Assembly (NCBI GenBank): GCA_964510315.1
Contig: CAZEAP010000003.1
Coordinates: 1 to 64,000 of the forward strand
Origin: CAZEAP01 sp964510315
GTDB lineage: Bacteria; Planctomycetota; Brocadiia; SM23-32
Length of the DNA stretch: 64,000 nucleotides
Direction of reading: 5' to 3'
This document shows, in pieces, positions 7,952-16,946 of the stretch. The notes beneath the pieces were generated by a model, which was given only the letters and a program-made list of their open reading frames with translations, ran no database searches and was not told the origin of the DNA. The translations under genes were made by a program, and so were the position numbers. Numbering within the stretch: the first letter of the stretch is position 1; the number at the start of each line of letters is the position of its first letter.

Positions 7952-8259
7952 CGGACACCCCCCGGCCATGTGCGGCCGTCCGTTTGCAGCCGGAAGGGCG
8001 GGCCGCAGCCCCCTTGAAGGCGACCTGAAAGGCATCCTCCGCGCGGCCCGACTTCTCCGGCAGCTCCAAACTCGATCTCCTCACCTCTCAGAGACAGCCT
8101 CTTTCCGGTCAGCAGGGGAAATTAACGGACGCCGGCCGGCCCTTAAAGTCGGGAAATTCCCCAATTTCAGGCGGGAAAGTACCCACGCCGCGCGGCGCGC
8201 TGGATCAAGGACGGACTCGGAGGGAGAGTCGGGACTCAGGACCCTGGAGGGGGGTCGGA
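7952..8259. other. Intergenic region
   Basis: I see no gene, repeat or convincing promoter here. It separates the GH130 gene stop at 8260 from the small zinc-ribbon gene on the same strand. Confidence 0.4.
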
Positions 8260-9180
8260 TCAGCCCGTTTCCTCCAGGAGGCCCAGGAGATCGGGCAGAC
8301 GGGCCTTCCCCATACAGACGCAACTGTCGGCGGCGCCGTAGTAGATCCACAGCTCCTCGCCCCGGAGAAGGGTTCCGGAAGGGAACACCACGCCGGGCAT
8401 GACGCCGCTGAGTTCGTAATCGGTCTCCGGGCCGAAGACCCATCCGGAGCCCCGGGCGATGACTTTGTGGGGTTCGTCCTTCTTCAGCCTGGCGACCCCC
8501 GCCCGATAGACCATGTTGCTGCCGAACTCCTTGACGCCGTGGTAGATCAGCAGCCAGCCGGACTCGGTAGGGATGGGGGGCGGGCCGGCCCCCACTCGGG
8601 CCCCGTCCCACCACGGCCCTCCGCGCTCGGGGAGCACGCAGTGCGGCATACCCCAGTGGATCAGGTCCGGCGAGCGGGCGCTCCATATGTTCTCTATCTG
8701 GCCCACGGCGGGCCGGTGGAGCACCATCCAGTGGCCGTCGATTTTCTCCGGGAACATCACCGTGTCCTTGTTGTTGGGGGCGAAGATGAGTCCTATCCGC
8801 TCGGCGCTCCGGAAGTCCTCGGTGTAGGCCAGCCCCACGGCCGGACCCACGTGGGAGTAGGCTACGTAGGTGATGTAGTAGCGCTCCTCCTCGGCCACGT
8901 AGGTGACGCGGGCATCCTCACAACCCAGCTTCTCGTAGCGCAGGTCAACCTGACCGTGCGCCAGAAGGGGCTCCTCCTCTATCTCCCAGTCGTGAATGCC
9001 GTCGTGGCTGCGGGCGACGTGTATGTCGGAGAAACCGCGCCTCCCCTCGATTCGCACCAGCAGCAGGACGTCCCCCTCGAACTCCACCGCCCCGGGGTTG
9101 TAGACAGCCGAGGCAGGGACCGGGGAGTCCTCGGCCGTTATCAACGGGTTTTCGGAACACCGCTCGAACAGGCGTTGCAT
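8260..9180 (-). CDS. GH130 beta-mannoside phosphorylase/glycosidase family protein
   Basis: A 306-residue cytoplasmic five-bladed propeller. GH130 enzymes phosphorolyse or hydrolyse beta-mannosides. Seen: YNPGAVEFEGDVLLLVRIEG, the catalytic-region GCEDARVTY, FAPNNKDTVMFPEKI, WWDGARVGAGPPPIPTESGWLLIYHG and YRAGVARL, all in family order and at normal length. The NNKD and GCEDAR residues match known active-site elements. The gene begins 35 bases after the PRC-barrel gene on the same strand, so they may be co-transcribed. Phosphorylase versus hydrolase cannot be decided from sequence alone. Confidence 0.85.
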   Translation of the reverse strand: MQRLFERCSENPLITAEDSPVPASAVYNPGAVEFEGDVLLLVRIEGRRGFSDIHVARSHDGIHDWEIEEEPLLAHGQVDLRYEKLGCEDARVTYVAEEERYYITYVAYSHVGPAVGLAYTEDFRSAERIGLIFAPNNKDTVMFPEKIDGHWMVLHRPAVGQIENIWSARSPDLIHWGMPHCVLPERGGPWWDGARVGAGPPPIPTESGWLLIYHGVKEFGSNMVYRAGVARLKKDEPHKVIARGSGWVFGPETDYELSGVMPGVVFPSGTLLRGEELWIYYGAADSCVCMGKARLPDLLGLLEETG

Positions 9181-9215
9181 ATTCTCGTTTCCTCAGCTTC
9201 CGCCGCAGTACCCGG

Positions 9216-9911
9216 TTACTCCCAATAGGCTTGCCGGCCATAGTGTTCGTGGAGCTGCTCCTCGTAGACCCGGTCCACGGGCATGGTTTCGTCGTACTCG
9301 GGGGCATTTTTGAGTTCTTCGGCGCTGCACTCCAGCCGCACACGGGCCTCCAGCCACTGGAAATCCTCCGCCCACTCCGGTGCGATCAGCACGGTTTTAC
9401 CCGGCACCAGGAGCCCGAGATGGATCCTCATGTAGCGGATCGCCCAGACCTCCGGGTCCACCAGGAAGTCCTCCACCGCGCCCACGTCCCGCCCGCCCGC
9501 TTCCACCACGTAGCCCTCCAGCTCCTCCACACTGCGCAGCCCGGAAGGCCCGCCCTGCTCGATACCCAGTATGTCCTCGGAGATGGGCGACCAGTAGGGC
9601 ACCCAGTCGTAGTGTTCGGCCAGTTCCCGCTCCTTTCGGCGGGAAACCGGGAGTTCGCTCTCCACGGCCGGACTCGTCCGGACCTCTTCCCCGCGCAGAC
9701 CGAGGGTGACCACGCCGTTCTCCCAGTCCGGCTCACCCACCGCCTCCGGGGAAAGCAGCACCTCTCTGCGGGACAGCCAGGTGCCGGCCTTGACGACCAG
9801 ATACCGAACTTTCCAGACGTACTCGTCGAAGAAAAGGTCGCTCACCTCTCCCAGCCTGCCGTCGGTAGCCTGCGCTTCGCAGCCGATTATCTGGTCGGTG
9901 CTTCTCAGCAT
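9216..9911 (-). CDS. Tandem PRC-barrel domain protein
   Basis: A 231-residue soluble protein with two PRC-barrel domains. Domain 1 begins IIGCEAQATDGRLGEVSDLFFDEYVWKVRYLVV (about residues 8-70); domain 2 begins GYVVEAGGRDVGAVEDFLVDPEVWAIRYMRI (about 127-190). It ends with the family tail NAPEYDETMPVDRVYEEQLHEHYGRQAYW. PRC-barrel proteins of this form are common stress-associated proteins in soil and sediment bacteria; no reaction is known. The ATG has AGAGGAG 7 bases upstream. It is the intact relative of the decayed copy at 7381-7679. Confidence 0.85.
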   Translation of the reverse strand: MLRSTDQIIGCEAQATDGRLGEVSDLFFDEYVWKVRYLVVKAGTWLSRREVLLSPEAVGEPDWENGVVTLGLRGEEVRTSPAVESELPVSRRKERELAEHYDWVPYWSPISEDILGIEQGGPSGLRSVEELEGYVVEAGGRDVGAVEDFLVDPEVWAIRYMRIHLGLLVPGKTVLIAPEWAEDFQWLEARVRLECSAEELKNAPEYDETMPVDRVYEEQLHEHYGRQAYWE

Positions 9912-10123
9912 ACCGGCTCCTCTCTCTCTGTCCGCTTTGGCCCCTGTTGGCCCGTCTGCAGGACGTACGTTCTATCATGTGGGGGGGGCGCTGTCCAGCA
10001 GGGGCAAGGGGAGCCTGGAAACTTGAACCGCAGGCCCGAACTGAGTTGTTCTGTGCGCCTGCGGGCGGGAAGTGGGGTCTCCGCCGGAGCCCCCTCAACG
10101 GGATCATCTGTGGGACTTCGCCC

Positions 10124-10708
10124 ATGGAGCTGGTCTTAGTTTTCGGACTGTTGGCCGTCGCAGTCGTCCTGTTCGTGACCGAGCGGGGCTCCTTCGACGT
10201 TGTGGCCCTGATCGTCCTGGCCGTGCTCCTGTCCAGCGGCATTCTGACGGTCAAGGAGGCCCTTTCGGGCTTCAGCAACCAGGCGACCATCACCATAGCG
10301 GCGATGTTCGTGGTCAGCGAAGGCATCCGCCGCACCGGGGCCATGAACGGGGCCGGCGAGATGCTGGGCAGGCTGGGGAAGCAGAACTATTGGCTCGCCC
10401 TGCTGGGGATCATGCTGGTGGTGGCGGTCTGCTCCGCCTTCATCAACAACACCGCCGCGGTGGCCATCTTCATACCGGTGATCATATCGGTTGCCCGCGA
10501 CATGGAGGTCGGCCCTTCGAGGCTGCTCATGCCGATGTCCTTCGCCGCCTCCCTCAGCTTCATCACGCCGGTGGGCTACCAGACCAATACCCTGGTCTAC
10601 GGCCCCGGGCAATACCGCTTTACCGACTTCACCCGCGTGGGCACCCTGCTGGACCTGGTGCTGTGGATAGCCGCAACGTTCACCATTCCCCTCCTGTGGC
10701 CGTTCTGA
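10124..10708 (+). CDS. Internally deleted SLC13/DASS-type transporter
   Basis: A 194-residue membrane protein of the divalent anion/sodium symporter type, normally around 550-600 residues with two homologous halves and central TrkA-C domains. Residues 1-136 read as the N-terminal half: GFSNQATITIAAMFVVSEGIRRTGA and SAFINNTAAVAIFIPVI. From about residue 141 the sequence is that of the C-terminal half: SFITPVGYQTNTLVYGPGQYRFTDF ending in IPLLWPF. The second half's own NN motif and the TrkA-C domains are absent. Whether this mini-transporter folds is unknown. The ATG at 10124 starts directly with a membrane segment; upstream codons are not supported. Confidence 0.7.
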   Translation: MELVLVFGLLAVAVVLFVTERGSFDVVALIVLAVLLSSGILTVKEALSGFSNQATITIAAMFVVSEGIRRTGAMNGAGEMLGRLGKQNYWLALLGIMLVVAVCSAFINNTAAVAIFIPVIISVARDMEVGPSRLLMPMSFAASLSFITPVGYQTNTLVYGPGQYRFTDFTRVGTLLDLVLWIAATFTIPLLWPF

Positions 10709-10828
10709 GACGTCCGGGCCGGGAGAGGAGCCGGCAAGACCGGTGATGGCTCAGTGCCTCCCCCCTTTTGCGATCGGAGCGTTTCTGGTAACCTGAATAG
10801 ATTGGCTGGTCAGCCTGGAGCCGTAAAG

Positions 10829-11335
10829 ATGGAACTGAAAGTCTATCCCGACAAAGTGCTGAGACGGACGTGCCGCCCGGTCCGGGAGATCGACGAAGAA
10901 CTGTGGCAGCGCGCGCACGAAATGCTCGACTTCATGTACCAGGCCGAGGGGCTCGGGCTCGCCGGGCCACAGGTGGGCTGGAGCGACCAGATCGTCACCC
11001 TGGACGTGGAGCAGGACCGGGAGGGCAAGCGCATCTTCGTCAACCCCAGGATAGTCCATCGGGACGGGCAGACGCGGGAGGAGGAAGGCTGCCTCAGCCT
11101 GCCCGGCATCCGCGTCCAGGTCCCCCGTGCCGCGAAGGTGGGGGTAGTGGCCTACAGCCTGGACGGGGAGAAGGTCGAGCTGGAAGCAGAAGGTCTGCGG
11201 GCGCGGGCGTGGCAACACGAACTCGACCACCTGAACGGCCTGTTGATCATCGATCGCCTTCAGCCCACCGCCCTGATGGCCGTCCGAGACCAGCTCAAGA
11301 AACTCGAACAGGGCGAACAGCCCGCCCGCCGGTAG
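10829..11335 (+). CDS. def: Peptide deformylase
   Basis: A 168-residue metalloprotease that removes the formyl group from new proteins. All three motifs are present: GLGLAGPQ (41-48, with Gly replacing the second usual Ala), EGCLS (86-90, Cys metal ligand) and HELDH (130-134, two His ligands and the catalytic Glu). The ATG at 10829 has GGAG 8 bases upstream. fmt follows 37 bases later, the usual pairing in which one enzyme adds and the other removes the formyl group. Confidence 0.95.
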   Translation: MELKVYPDKVLRRTCRPVREIDEELWQRAHEMLDFMYQAEGLGLAGPQVGWSDQIVTLDVEQDREGKRIFVNPRIVHRDGQTREEEGCLSLPGIRVQVPRAAKVGVVAYSLDGEKVELEAEGLRARAWQHELDHLNGLLIIDRLQPTALMAVRDQLKKLEQGEQPARR

Positions 11336-11372
11336 GTAGGCCCGCACGCAGAGCTTGCGCAGGGGGTGAAAC

Positions 11373-12317
11373 GTGAAGCTGCTGTTCTTTGGCAGCCCCG
11401 AGTTCGCCGTGACTTCGCTCCGCTCGCTGGTGGACGCCGGCCATCGGGTGGTCGCCGTGGTCACCCGCCCCGACCGCCCGAGAGGGCGAGGGCGGAGTCC
11501 CTCCTCCACTGCGGTCAAGGAAGCGGCCGAGGAGCTGGGACTGGAGGTGCTCCAGCCGGCCGGCGCCAACAACCCGGACTGCATTGCCGAGCTGAGCGCC
11601 CTGAACGCGGAACTCGGCGTGGTAGTAGCCTATGGTGAGATACTGAGTCCGGCACTGCTCGGAGCGACCGAACGCGGCTTCCTCAACGTGCACGCATCGC
11701 TGCTGCCGGACTACCGCGGCGCCGCACCAATCAACTGGGCCGTCATGCGGGGAGAGGATGTGACCGGGGTTACCATCATACGGATGAGCCCCGAACTGGA
11801 CGCAGGGCCGATCCTCGCCCGGCGCGAGGTGCCGATCCGGCCCGAGGAGACGGCGGGCGAACTGCACGACCGGCTGGCCGCCGTCGGCGCCGAACTGCTG
11901 ACCGATACGGTGAACCGGCTCTCCGCCGGCGAGCAGATACCCGGCAGGCCGCAGCCCGAAGAAGGCGGTTTCTTCGCCCGCAAGCTCACCAAGGAGGACG
12001 GTCGGATCAACTGGAACATGCCGGCCGAACAGATAGCGAACCGGGTCCGCGGACTGACCCCCTGGCCGGGCGCTTTCTGCGAGCTGCCCACCCAGGGAGG
12101 CGCCACGCGGGTAACGCTGCTCGAGGTGGAGGCGCTCGAGCCCGAAAGCCCAACCCGCCGGCCCGGAACCGTCGTGCGGGCGGTCGATTCCGATGGCATC
12201 CTCGTGCAGGCGGGACGGGGCAAGGTGAGGATAAGGAAACTGAAGCCGGCGGGAGGCCGGGCCATGTCGGCCGCGGACTTCCTGCACGGCCACCAGGTGA
12301 AGACGGCGTCGGACTGA
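11373..12317 (+). CDS. fmt: Methionyl-tRNA formyltransferase
   Basis: A 314-residue enzyme that formylates initiator Met-tRNA using 10-formyl-THF. Seen: MKLLFFGSPEFAV start, the formyl-THF loop NVHASLLPDYRGAAPINWA, DAGPIL, then the C-terminal tRNA-binding domain with RVRGLTPWPGA. The start is a GTG at 11373 with AGGGGG about 9 bases upstream; it fits the universal N-terminus exactly. Part of a def-fmt-DUF116 run. Confidence 0.96.
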   Translation: MKLLFFGSPEFAVTSLRSLVDAGHRVVAVVTRPDRPRGRGRSPSSTAVKEAAEELGLEVLQPAGANNPDCIAELSALNAELGVVVAYGEILSPALLGATERGFLNVHASLLPDYRGAAPINWAVMRGEDVTGVTIIRMSPELDAGPILARREVPIRPEETAGELHDRLAAVGAELLTDTVNRLSAGEQIPGRPQPEEGGFFARKLTKEDGRINWNMPAEQIANRVRGLTPWPGAFCELPTQGGATRVTLLEVEALEPESPTRRPGTVVRAVDSDGILVQAGRGKVRIRKLKPAGGRAMSAADFLHGHQVKTASD

Positions 12318-12350
12318 GCAGAGGAACTGAGCAGAACCCGGGAGAAGCCG

Positions 12351-12788
12351 ATGGGACGCAGGGCGGTCAAGTTTCTGAACTTCATCACTCGCCTCCGGCG
12401 AAGTCGCTGCGAGCCGGAGGAACTTCTCGTCCTGACGCCGACCTGCCTGCAGTCCAGCGAGTGCGAGCAGAAGATCACCAACGACATCAACGAGTGCCGG
12501 CGCTGCGGGCGCTGCAAGGTCAAGGACATCGTCGAACTCTCCGAGCGCTACGGCACGCGCTGCGCCGTTGCGACGGGCGGCCGGCTGGCACTGCAGATGG
12601 CCCTCGACGAGGGGGTGAAAGCCATCGTGGCGATCGCCTGCGAGAAAGAACTGCAGGAAGGCATGACCGGGGTATTCCCCAAGCCTTCCCTGGGCATCAT
12701 TAACGTCCGCCCCCATGGCCCCTGCAAGGACACCGACGTCGACCTGGAAGAGGTGGAAGAAGTCATTCGCTGGTTCCTGCGGGACTGA
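12351..12788 (+). CDS. DUF116 family Cys-rich protein
   Basis: A 145-residue soluble protein with paired cysteines: LTPTCLQSSECEQ and NECRRCGRCKVKDI, then CAVATGG, IACEKEL and HGPCKDT, the DUF116 arrangement. The clustered CxxCGxC suggests metal or cofactor binding, but the function is unknown. DUF116 genes are often beside fmt and rRNA-methylase genes in anaerobes, as here beside fmt (33 bases downstream). The downstream gene comF is convergent. Confidence 0.75.
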   Translation: MGRRAVKFLNFITRLRRSRCEPEELLVLTPTCLQSSECEQKITNDINECRRCGRCKVKDIVELSERYGTRCAVATGGRLALQMALDEGVKAIVAIACEKELQEGMTGVFPKPSLGIINVRPHGPCKDTDVDLEEVEEVIRWFLRD

Positions 12789-12800
12789 GCCGAACCCGCC

Positions 12801-13571
12801 TCACGGCGCAGTGCGGGTGAGCGTCAGCACCTGCACCTCCTCGGCCCCGCTCCGCTTCAGCGCCTTCGCGCACTCGTCGGCGGTCGAGCCGGTGGTCATC
12901 ACGTCGTCCACCAGCAGGAGGCGACGGTCCCTGACCGATTCGGGCCGGCGCACCTCGAAGGCCCCCCGCACGTTGTCCTCCCGCCTCCTCATGGGAAGGC
13001 CCGTCTGTCGGGAGGTGTAACGGGCGCGCACCAGCGCCCGACGCAGCAACGGGGACTCGAAGTGCCGGCTCAGAACCCGGCCCAGCAGGAGGGCCTGGTC
13101 GTAGCCCCGCTCGCGGCGACGGCGCGGATGCAGCGGCACCGGCAGCACCCCGGAGGGCCTTTCGACGTCCTCCGGGAGCCATCCCCTCCGCAACAGCCCT
13201 TTCAGCAGGCGCGGCCCGACGAAGAATTCGCCCCCGAACTTGTAGCTCTTCACCAGCGAGACCGCCGGGCCGGCGTAAGTAAAAAACGCCCGCGCCCGCT
13301 CGAAATACCGCTCCTGCCCAAGGCATCGCATACAGAGCGAGTCCGCCGAGGGCTCTCCCGCCAGAGGCAGGCCGCACACCGCGCACACCCGACCGCTGAT
13401 GCGGCACTCCACCAGGGCATCGTAGCACCGCCGGCACAGAAGGTTGCCTTCCGTCCCATCGAGGGCCACCCCGCAATGGCAGCAGTGCCGCGGATAGAAC
13501 CAGTCCAGCACGGAGCGGAGGCAACCCTTCAGCGCCGTGCCCGCGGCTGCTCCGCCCCATCCCTCACTCAT
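12801..13571 (-). CDS. comF: ComF family phosphoribosyltransferase-like protein
   Basis: A 256-residue protein with the ComF layout: an N-terminal four-cysteine double zinc ribbon (HCCHCG, LCRRC, CAVCG, CMRC) and a C-terminal PRTase domain with PVPLHPRRRRERGYDQA and the PRPP loop LLLVDDVMTTGST. ComF proteins are linked to DNA uptake and fork restart in some bacteria; the enzymatic role is unresolved. The ATG at 13571 lies inside the end of the upstream HDAC-family gene, an 8-base overlap suggesting translational coupling. Last gene of the hypD-hypE-UDPGP-HDAC-comF operon. Confidence 0.85.
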   Translation of the reverse strand: MSEGWGGAAAGTALKGCLRSVLDWFYPRHCCHCGVALDGTEGNLLCRRCYDALVECRISGRVCAVCGLPLAGEPSADSLCMRCLGQERYFERARAFFTYAGPAVSLVKSYKFGGEFFVGPRLLKGLLRRGWLPEDVERPSGVLPVPLHPRRRRERGYDQALLLGRVLSRHFESPLLRRALVRARYTSRQTGLPMRRREDNVRGAFEVRRPESVRDRRLLLVDDVMTTGSTADECAKALKRSGAEEVQVLTLTRTAP

Positions 13572-14502
13572 CCGCTCCGCCCTCCAGGCCGTCGACCGAC
13601 TCACAGAGCGCCTGCACCGTGCCGAAGTGTATGCGCACGGTGGTCTCCACTTCCGGGCAATAGCCTCCGGCCAGCACGGCCGCCGCGGGTATGGCGCGTT
13701 CGGCGCAGGCGCCGAGGACCAGGTCGTCCCGGCGTCGGAGGTCTTCGAAATTCAGCCGCAGCGACCCCAGCAGGTCCTCCTCGTGAGGGTCGGCCCCGGC
13801 CACGTAGAGGACGAACTCCGGCTCGTGCCGGTCCATGGCCTCCGGCAGTTTGTCGGTCAGTTCGGAGAGGTATCGGTCGCCGCCGCAGAAATCGGGCAGG
13901 CCGATGTCCAGATCGCTGCGGCGCTTGTAGGGATAGTTGTGCTCCTGGTGGATGCTGAAGGTGAAGACCTCCGGCTCGTCCCGGAACATGTACGCCGTCC
14001 CGTTGCCCTGGTGGAGGTCGCAGTCCACGACCATGGCCCGGGAGACCAGTCCCTCGGCGCGGACTTTTTCCACCCCGAGGGCAACGTCGTTGATGTAGCA
14101 GAACCCCTCGGCCCAGTCGGGGAAGGCGTGGTGGAATCCGCCGGCGAGGTTCATGGCGAAGGTCCGTTCCTCAAGAGCGGCCCGGCAGGCCAGCATAGTG
14201 CCCCCGGCGCCGAGGGCGAAGGCCCCCACGATCTCCCGGGAGATGGGCATCTCGCTGCGGACCGTTCGACCGGTCCGGCGTACCTCCATCAGGTCGTCAA
14301 CGTACTCGGGGGTGTGGACCAGTTCCAGGTCGGCCCGTTCCGCAGGGGAGGGACGGAGGAAGTCATCCTCCGCGGCGACGCCTTTCTCCACCATGCGTTG
14401 CTTCAACAGGCCGTACTTCTCGGTCCGGAAGACGTGTTCCCCGATGTCACAGTAGTAGTCGGGAGAGTAGACGAATCGGACCTGCCTTCCACATCGGGCC
14501 AC
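13564..14502 (-). CDS. Histone-deacetylase-family (acetylpolyamine amidohydrolase-like) protein
   Basis: A 312-residue zinc amidohydrolase of the arginase/deacetylase fold. Active-site elements are complete: GGFHHAFP (His pair), VVDCDLHQGNGTAY (Asp and His zinc ligands), SIHQ, AGADPHEEDLLGSL (third Asp ligand region) and LAGGY. Bacterial members deacetylate polyamines, acetoin-related or other small substrates; which one is unknown here. The start is a GTG at 14502, 1 base after the stop of the UDPGP gene. Alternative starts are not evident. Confidence 0.85.
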   Translation of the reverse strand: MARCGRQVRFVYSPDYYCDIGEHVFRTEKYGLLKQRMVEKGVAAEDDFLRPSPAERADLELVHTPEYVDDLMEVRRTGRTVRSEMPISREIVGAFALGAGGTMLACRAALEERTFAMNLAGGFHHAFPDWAEGFCYINDVALGVEKVRAEGLVSRAMVVDCDLHQGNGTAYMFRDEPEVFTFSIHQEHNYPYKRRSDLDIGLPDFCGGDRYLSELTDKLPEAMDRHEPEFVLYVAGADPHEEDLLGSLRLNFEDLRRRDDLVLGACAERAIPAAAVLAGGYCPEVETTVRIHFGTVQALCESVDGLEGGADE

Positions 14503-14503
14503 G

Positions 14504-15919
14504 TCAGGGTTCCAGCACGAGAGGGAATGAAGGCTGCCAGCCGGGCTCTACGCGGTCTTTGAGCTGCTGGAGGTCTGCGGCGTAAAGGGGACTGATCTCG
14601 ACGACAGGCTCCTCCGGGTCGGGGGGGGGTTGGATGTCGGCGCCGGCCTCCTCCAGCCAGTCCAACCACACCTGCTGCATCCTTTCCCTTGCGGTTTGAG
14701 GGCTGTCCTTGCCCTCGGCGTTTTTGACCGGCGCGAACTCCTCTTCCCGCCCTACTTCCACGAAGGCGCACTCTTCGGCGAAGCGGAGAGCGTCGAAGAC
14801 AAAACGCTCGAACTTCCGGCAGCCGTCCGGGGGAGTCTCGACCTTCTCACCTTCCTCGCTGACGATCTCGTACTGCTTCTCGGCCACGTGCCATGGCAGC
14901 GCGTCCTGTCGGTGGGCCATCCGCTCGGCGAACGGCACGTCCATGATGTGGATGGCGATGCTGCCGAAGCGATACATCAGCTCACCCGAACGGAGCCGCT
15001 CTTCGGCCACCTCTTCGGGAACGTCCACGTATTCGATGACCGCCGGCCGACCGGACTTCAGAACGGCCAGCCCCAGTCCCTCAGAGGGGCCCCGCTTGGA
15101 GATGACCTTACAGGAGAAATCGGCGTCCTGCCACAGGTGATAGCCCAGGTAACGCGGATCGGCCACGGTGACCAAGGGGTTGTCCACCTGGAAGTGGCTC
15201 AGCAGGTCCCAGCGGCCCTCGCGGAGAAACTTCAGCATCCCGCTCCGCAGGAGGGCCTCGAAAACGCCGCCGTGCCCGTCCGGCCCCACCAGGAGTCGAT
15301 CGGGCTCCGAGCGCAGCAGCCGGCCGGCTTCGTCGAGGATCGGATTGGTGCGCTGGGGGAAAAGCCGCACCTTCTCTTCCGGCAGCTCGAAGTAGTCATT
15401 GCTCCGGAAGAAACCCAGGGTCTCCTCGTGGTTGACGGGGCTGGTCATGATCAGCCATGGCAGCTCGCAGCCGTAGCGCTCCCGTGCCGCCCGGATGTGC
15501 TCGGCAAAGTGCTCGAAGAGCGTCATCTTGCGAATCGGCGTTATGGGGTAAGTGCCCTTGGGGTGGTCGTAGCCGAGGCGGGTCCCCTGCCCTCCGGCCA
15601 CCGTAAGGGCGGCGACTCGATCGGCTGCCAGGGCCTCCCGGCCCAGCTCACGGATGTGCTCCTCGCGCTGGTCTTCTTCTTCATTTTCGGGAAGCCTCTC
15701 CACCGGAGCCGGGCGGATATCGTCGAACGAGATTTCCGTGGTGGGGGCCTCAATCAGCGTGCGGAATTTCTCCAGCCGCTCGAAATCCAGCTCCCGCAGT
15801 TGTTCCAGCAGGGCTTCGCGGCCCCTCTGGTCCAACTGGCTCAACCACTCCAGCACGTGCTCCTGTTCGTGTTCCTCCAATTGCTGTCGAAGGCTCTGTT
15901 CCGACGAGTTGCTTTGCAC
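14504..15919 (-). CDS. UDP-N-acetylhexosamine/UDP-glucose pyrophosphorylase (UDPGP family)
   Basis: A 471-residue enzyme that makes a UDP-sugar from UTP and a sugar 1-phosphate. It belongs to the eukaryote-like UDPGP/AGX family rather than GlmU. Seen: LTVAGGQGTRLGYDHPKGTYPI nucleotide loop, RTNPILDEAG, VGPDGHGGVFEAL and CKVISKRGPSEGLG, all in AGX order. An N-terminal Gln/Glu-rich helical region precedes the core, as in AGX proteins. The start is a GTG at 15919 with AGGAGAG about 7 bases upstream; the open frame extends into hypE without homology. UDPGP-type enzymes of this kind are common in Planctomycetota and relatives, which supports the taxonomic guess. Confidence 0.88.
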   Translation of the reverse strand: MQSNSSEQSLRQQLEEHEQEHVLEWLSQLDQRGREALLEQLRELDFERLEKFRTLIEAPTTEISFDDIRPAPVERLPENEEEDQREEHIRELGREALAADRVAALTVAGGQGTRLGYDHPKGTYPITPIRKMTLFEHFAEHIRAARERYGCELPWLIMTSPVNHEETLGFFRSNDYFELPEEKVRLFPQRTNPILDEAGRLLRSEPDRLLVGPDGHGGVFEALLRSGMLKFLREGRWDLLSHFQVDNPLVTVADPRYLGYHLWQDADFSCKVISKRGPSEGLGLAVLKSGRPAVIEYVDVPEEVAEERLRSGELMYRFGSIAIHIMDVPFAERMAHRQDALPWHVAEKQYEIVSEEGEKVETPPDGCRKFERFVFDALRFAEECAFVEVGREEEFAPVKNAEGKDSPQTARERMQQVWLDWLEEAGADIQPPPDPEEPVVEISPLYAADLQQLKDRVEPGWQPSFPLVLEP

Positions 15920-15935
15920 AGTGCTCTCCTGTTGA

Positions 15936-16946
15936 TCAGCAGATACGCGGTAGCTGCTCGCCGCTGAGCATCTGCAGCAGCCTATGTGTCCCCAGCGGCG
16001 TTTCCAGCGCGACTTTGCCCGTGTATTCTTCGGAGACCCGGCCGATGCAGCCGGCCCGGTCGGGGGCCCCCGCCGACCGAACGGCCTCCACGACGGCCTC
16101 CCTGTGGTCGGGGTCCACAACCGCCACCAGGCGACCTTCGCAGGCCAGGTACAGCGGGTCCAGGCCCAAAAGCTCGCAGATCGAGCGGACCTCCTCCCGA
16201 ACGGGTATCGCCGCCTCCTCCACCAGCACCCCCGGCCTGTCGGGGCCGGTCAGCTCGTTCAGCACGGTGGCCAGGCCGCCGCGGGTCAGGTCGCGCATGA
16301 AGGCGACTCTCCGGGCGGCCCTCAGGACGGCCTGAGCGGTTTCGGTCAGGGGAGCACAGTCGCTCCGGACGGCGCTCTCCAGTCCGAGCCCTTCCCTCTG
16401 GGCCAGCACGGCGGCCCCGTGGTCGCCCACCGGGCCGGAAACTATGATAGCGTCCCCCGGCCGGGCCTGTCCACCCGGAGGCTCGATCGCCCCCGGCAGC
16501 AACCCCAGGCCGGCGGTGTTGACGAACATGCGGTCGGCCTTCCCGCGGGGCAGCACCTTGGTGTCGCCGGTGACCACCTCCACGCCGGCTTCCCCGGCGG
16601 CCTGCTCGAAGGAACTCAGCACCCTCTCCAGCTCGGCGGTCGGCAATCCCTCCTCCAGTATCAGGGAGCAGGAGATGAACCGGGGCAGCGCACCGGCCAC
16701 GGCCAGGTCGTTGACGGTACCGAACACCGCGAGCCTGCCGATGTCCCCGCCGGGGAAGAATATGGGGTCGACCACGTAGCTGTCGGTGGTGAAGGCGACC
16801 CGCCCGCCCTCCAGCTCCAGCCAGGCGCTGTCGGGCAGAGCCGCCAGCCGGGGTGAGGTGAAGAACTTCAGCAGCGTCTCCTCGATGAGCCGGCGGGTCA
16901 GCACGCCTCCGCTGCCGTGACCCAGCTTGATCTTCTCCTCAGACAT
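15936..16946 (-). CDS. hypE: [NiFe]-hydrogenase maturation protein HypE
   Basis: A 336-residue protein of the AIR-synthase/PurM fold that dehydrates the S-carboxamide to give the cyanide ligand of the [NiFe] site. The essential C-terminal cysteine is present in the last residues LPRIC. Other family marks: GHGSGGVLTRRLI, FTTDSYVVDPIFFPGGDIG, GDTKVLPRGKAD and RDLTRGGLATVLNE. The start overlaps the hypD stop by 8 bases. No hydrogenase subunit and no hypA, B, C or F are in the window. Confidence 0.95.
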   Translation of the reverse strand: MSEEKIKLGHGSGGVLTRRLIEETLLKFFTSPRLAALPDSAWLELEGGRVAFTTDSYVVDPIFFPGGDIGRLAVFGTVNDLAVAGALPRFISCSLILEEGLPTAELERVLSSFEQAAGEAGVEVVTGDTKVLPRGKADRMFVNTAGLGLLPGAIEPPGGQARPGDAIIVSGPVGDHGAAVLAQREGLGLESAVRSDCAPLTETAQAVLRAARRVAFMRDLTRGGLATVLNELTGPDRPGVLVEEAAIPVREEVRSICELLGLDPLYLACEGRLVAVVDPDHREAVVEAVRSAGAPDRAGCIGRVSEEYTGKVALETPLGTHRLLQMLSGEQLPRIC

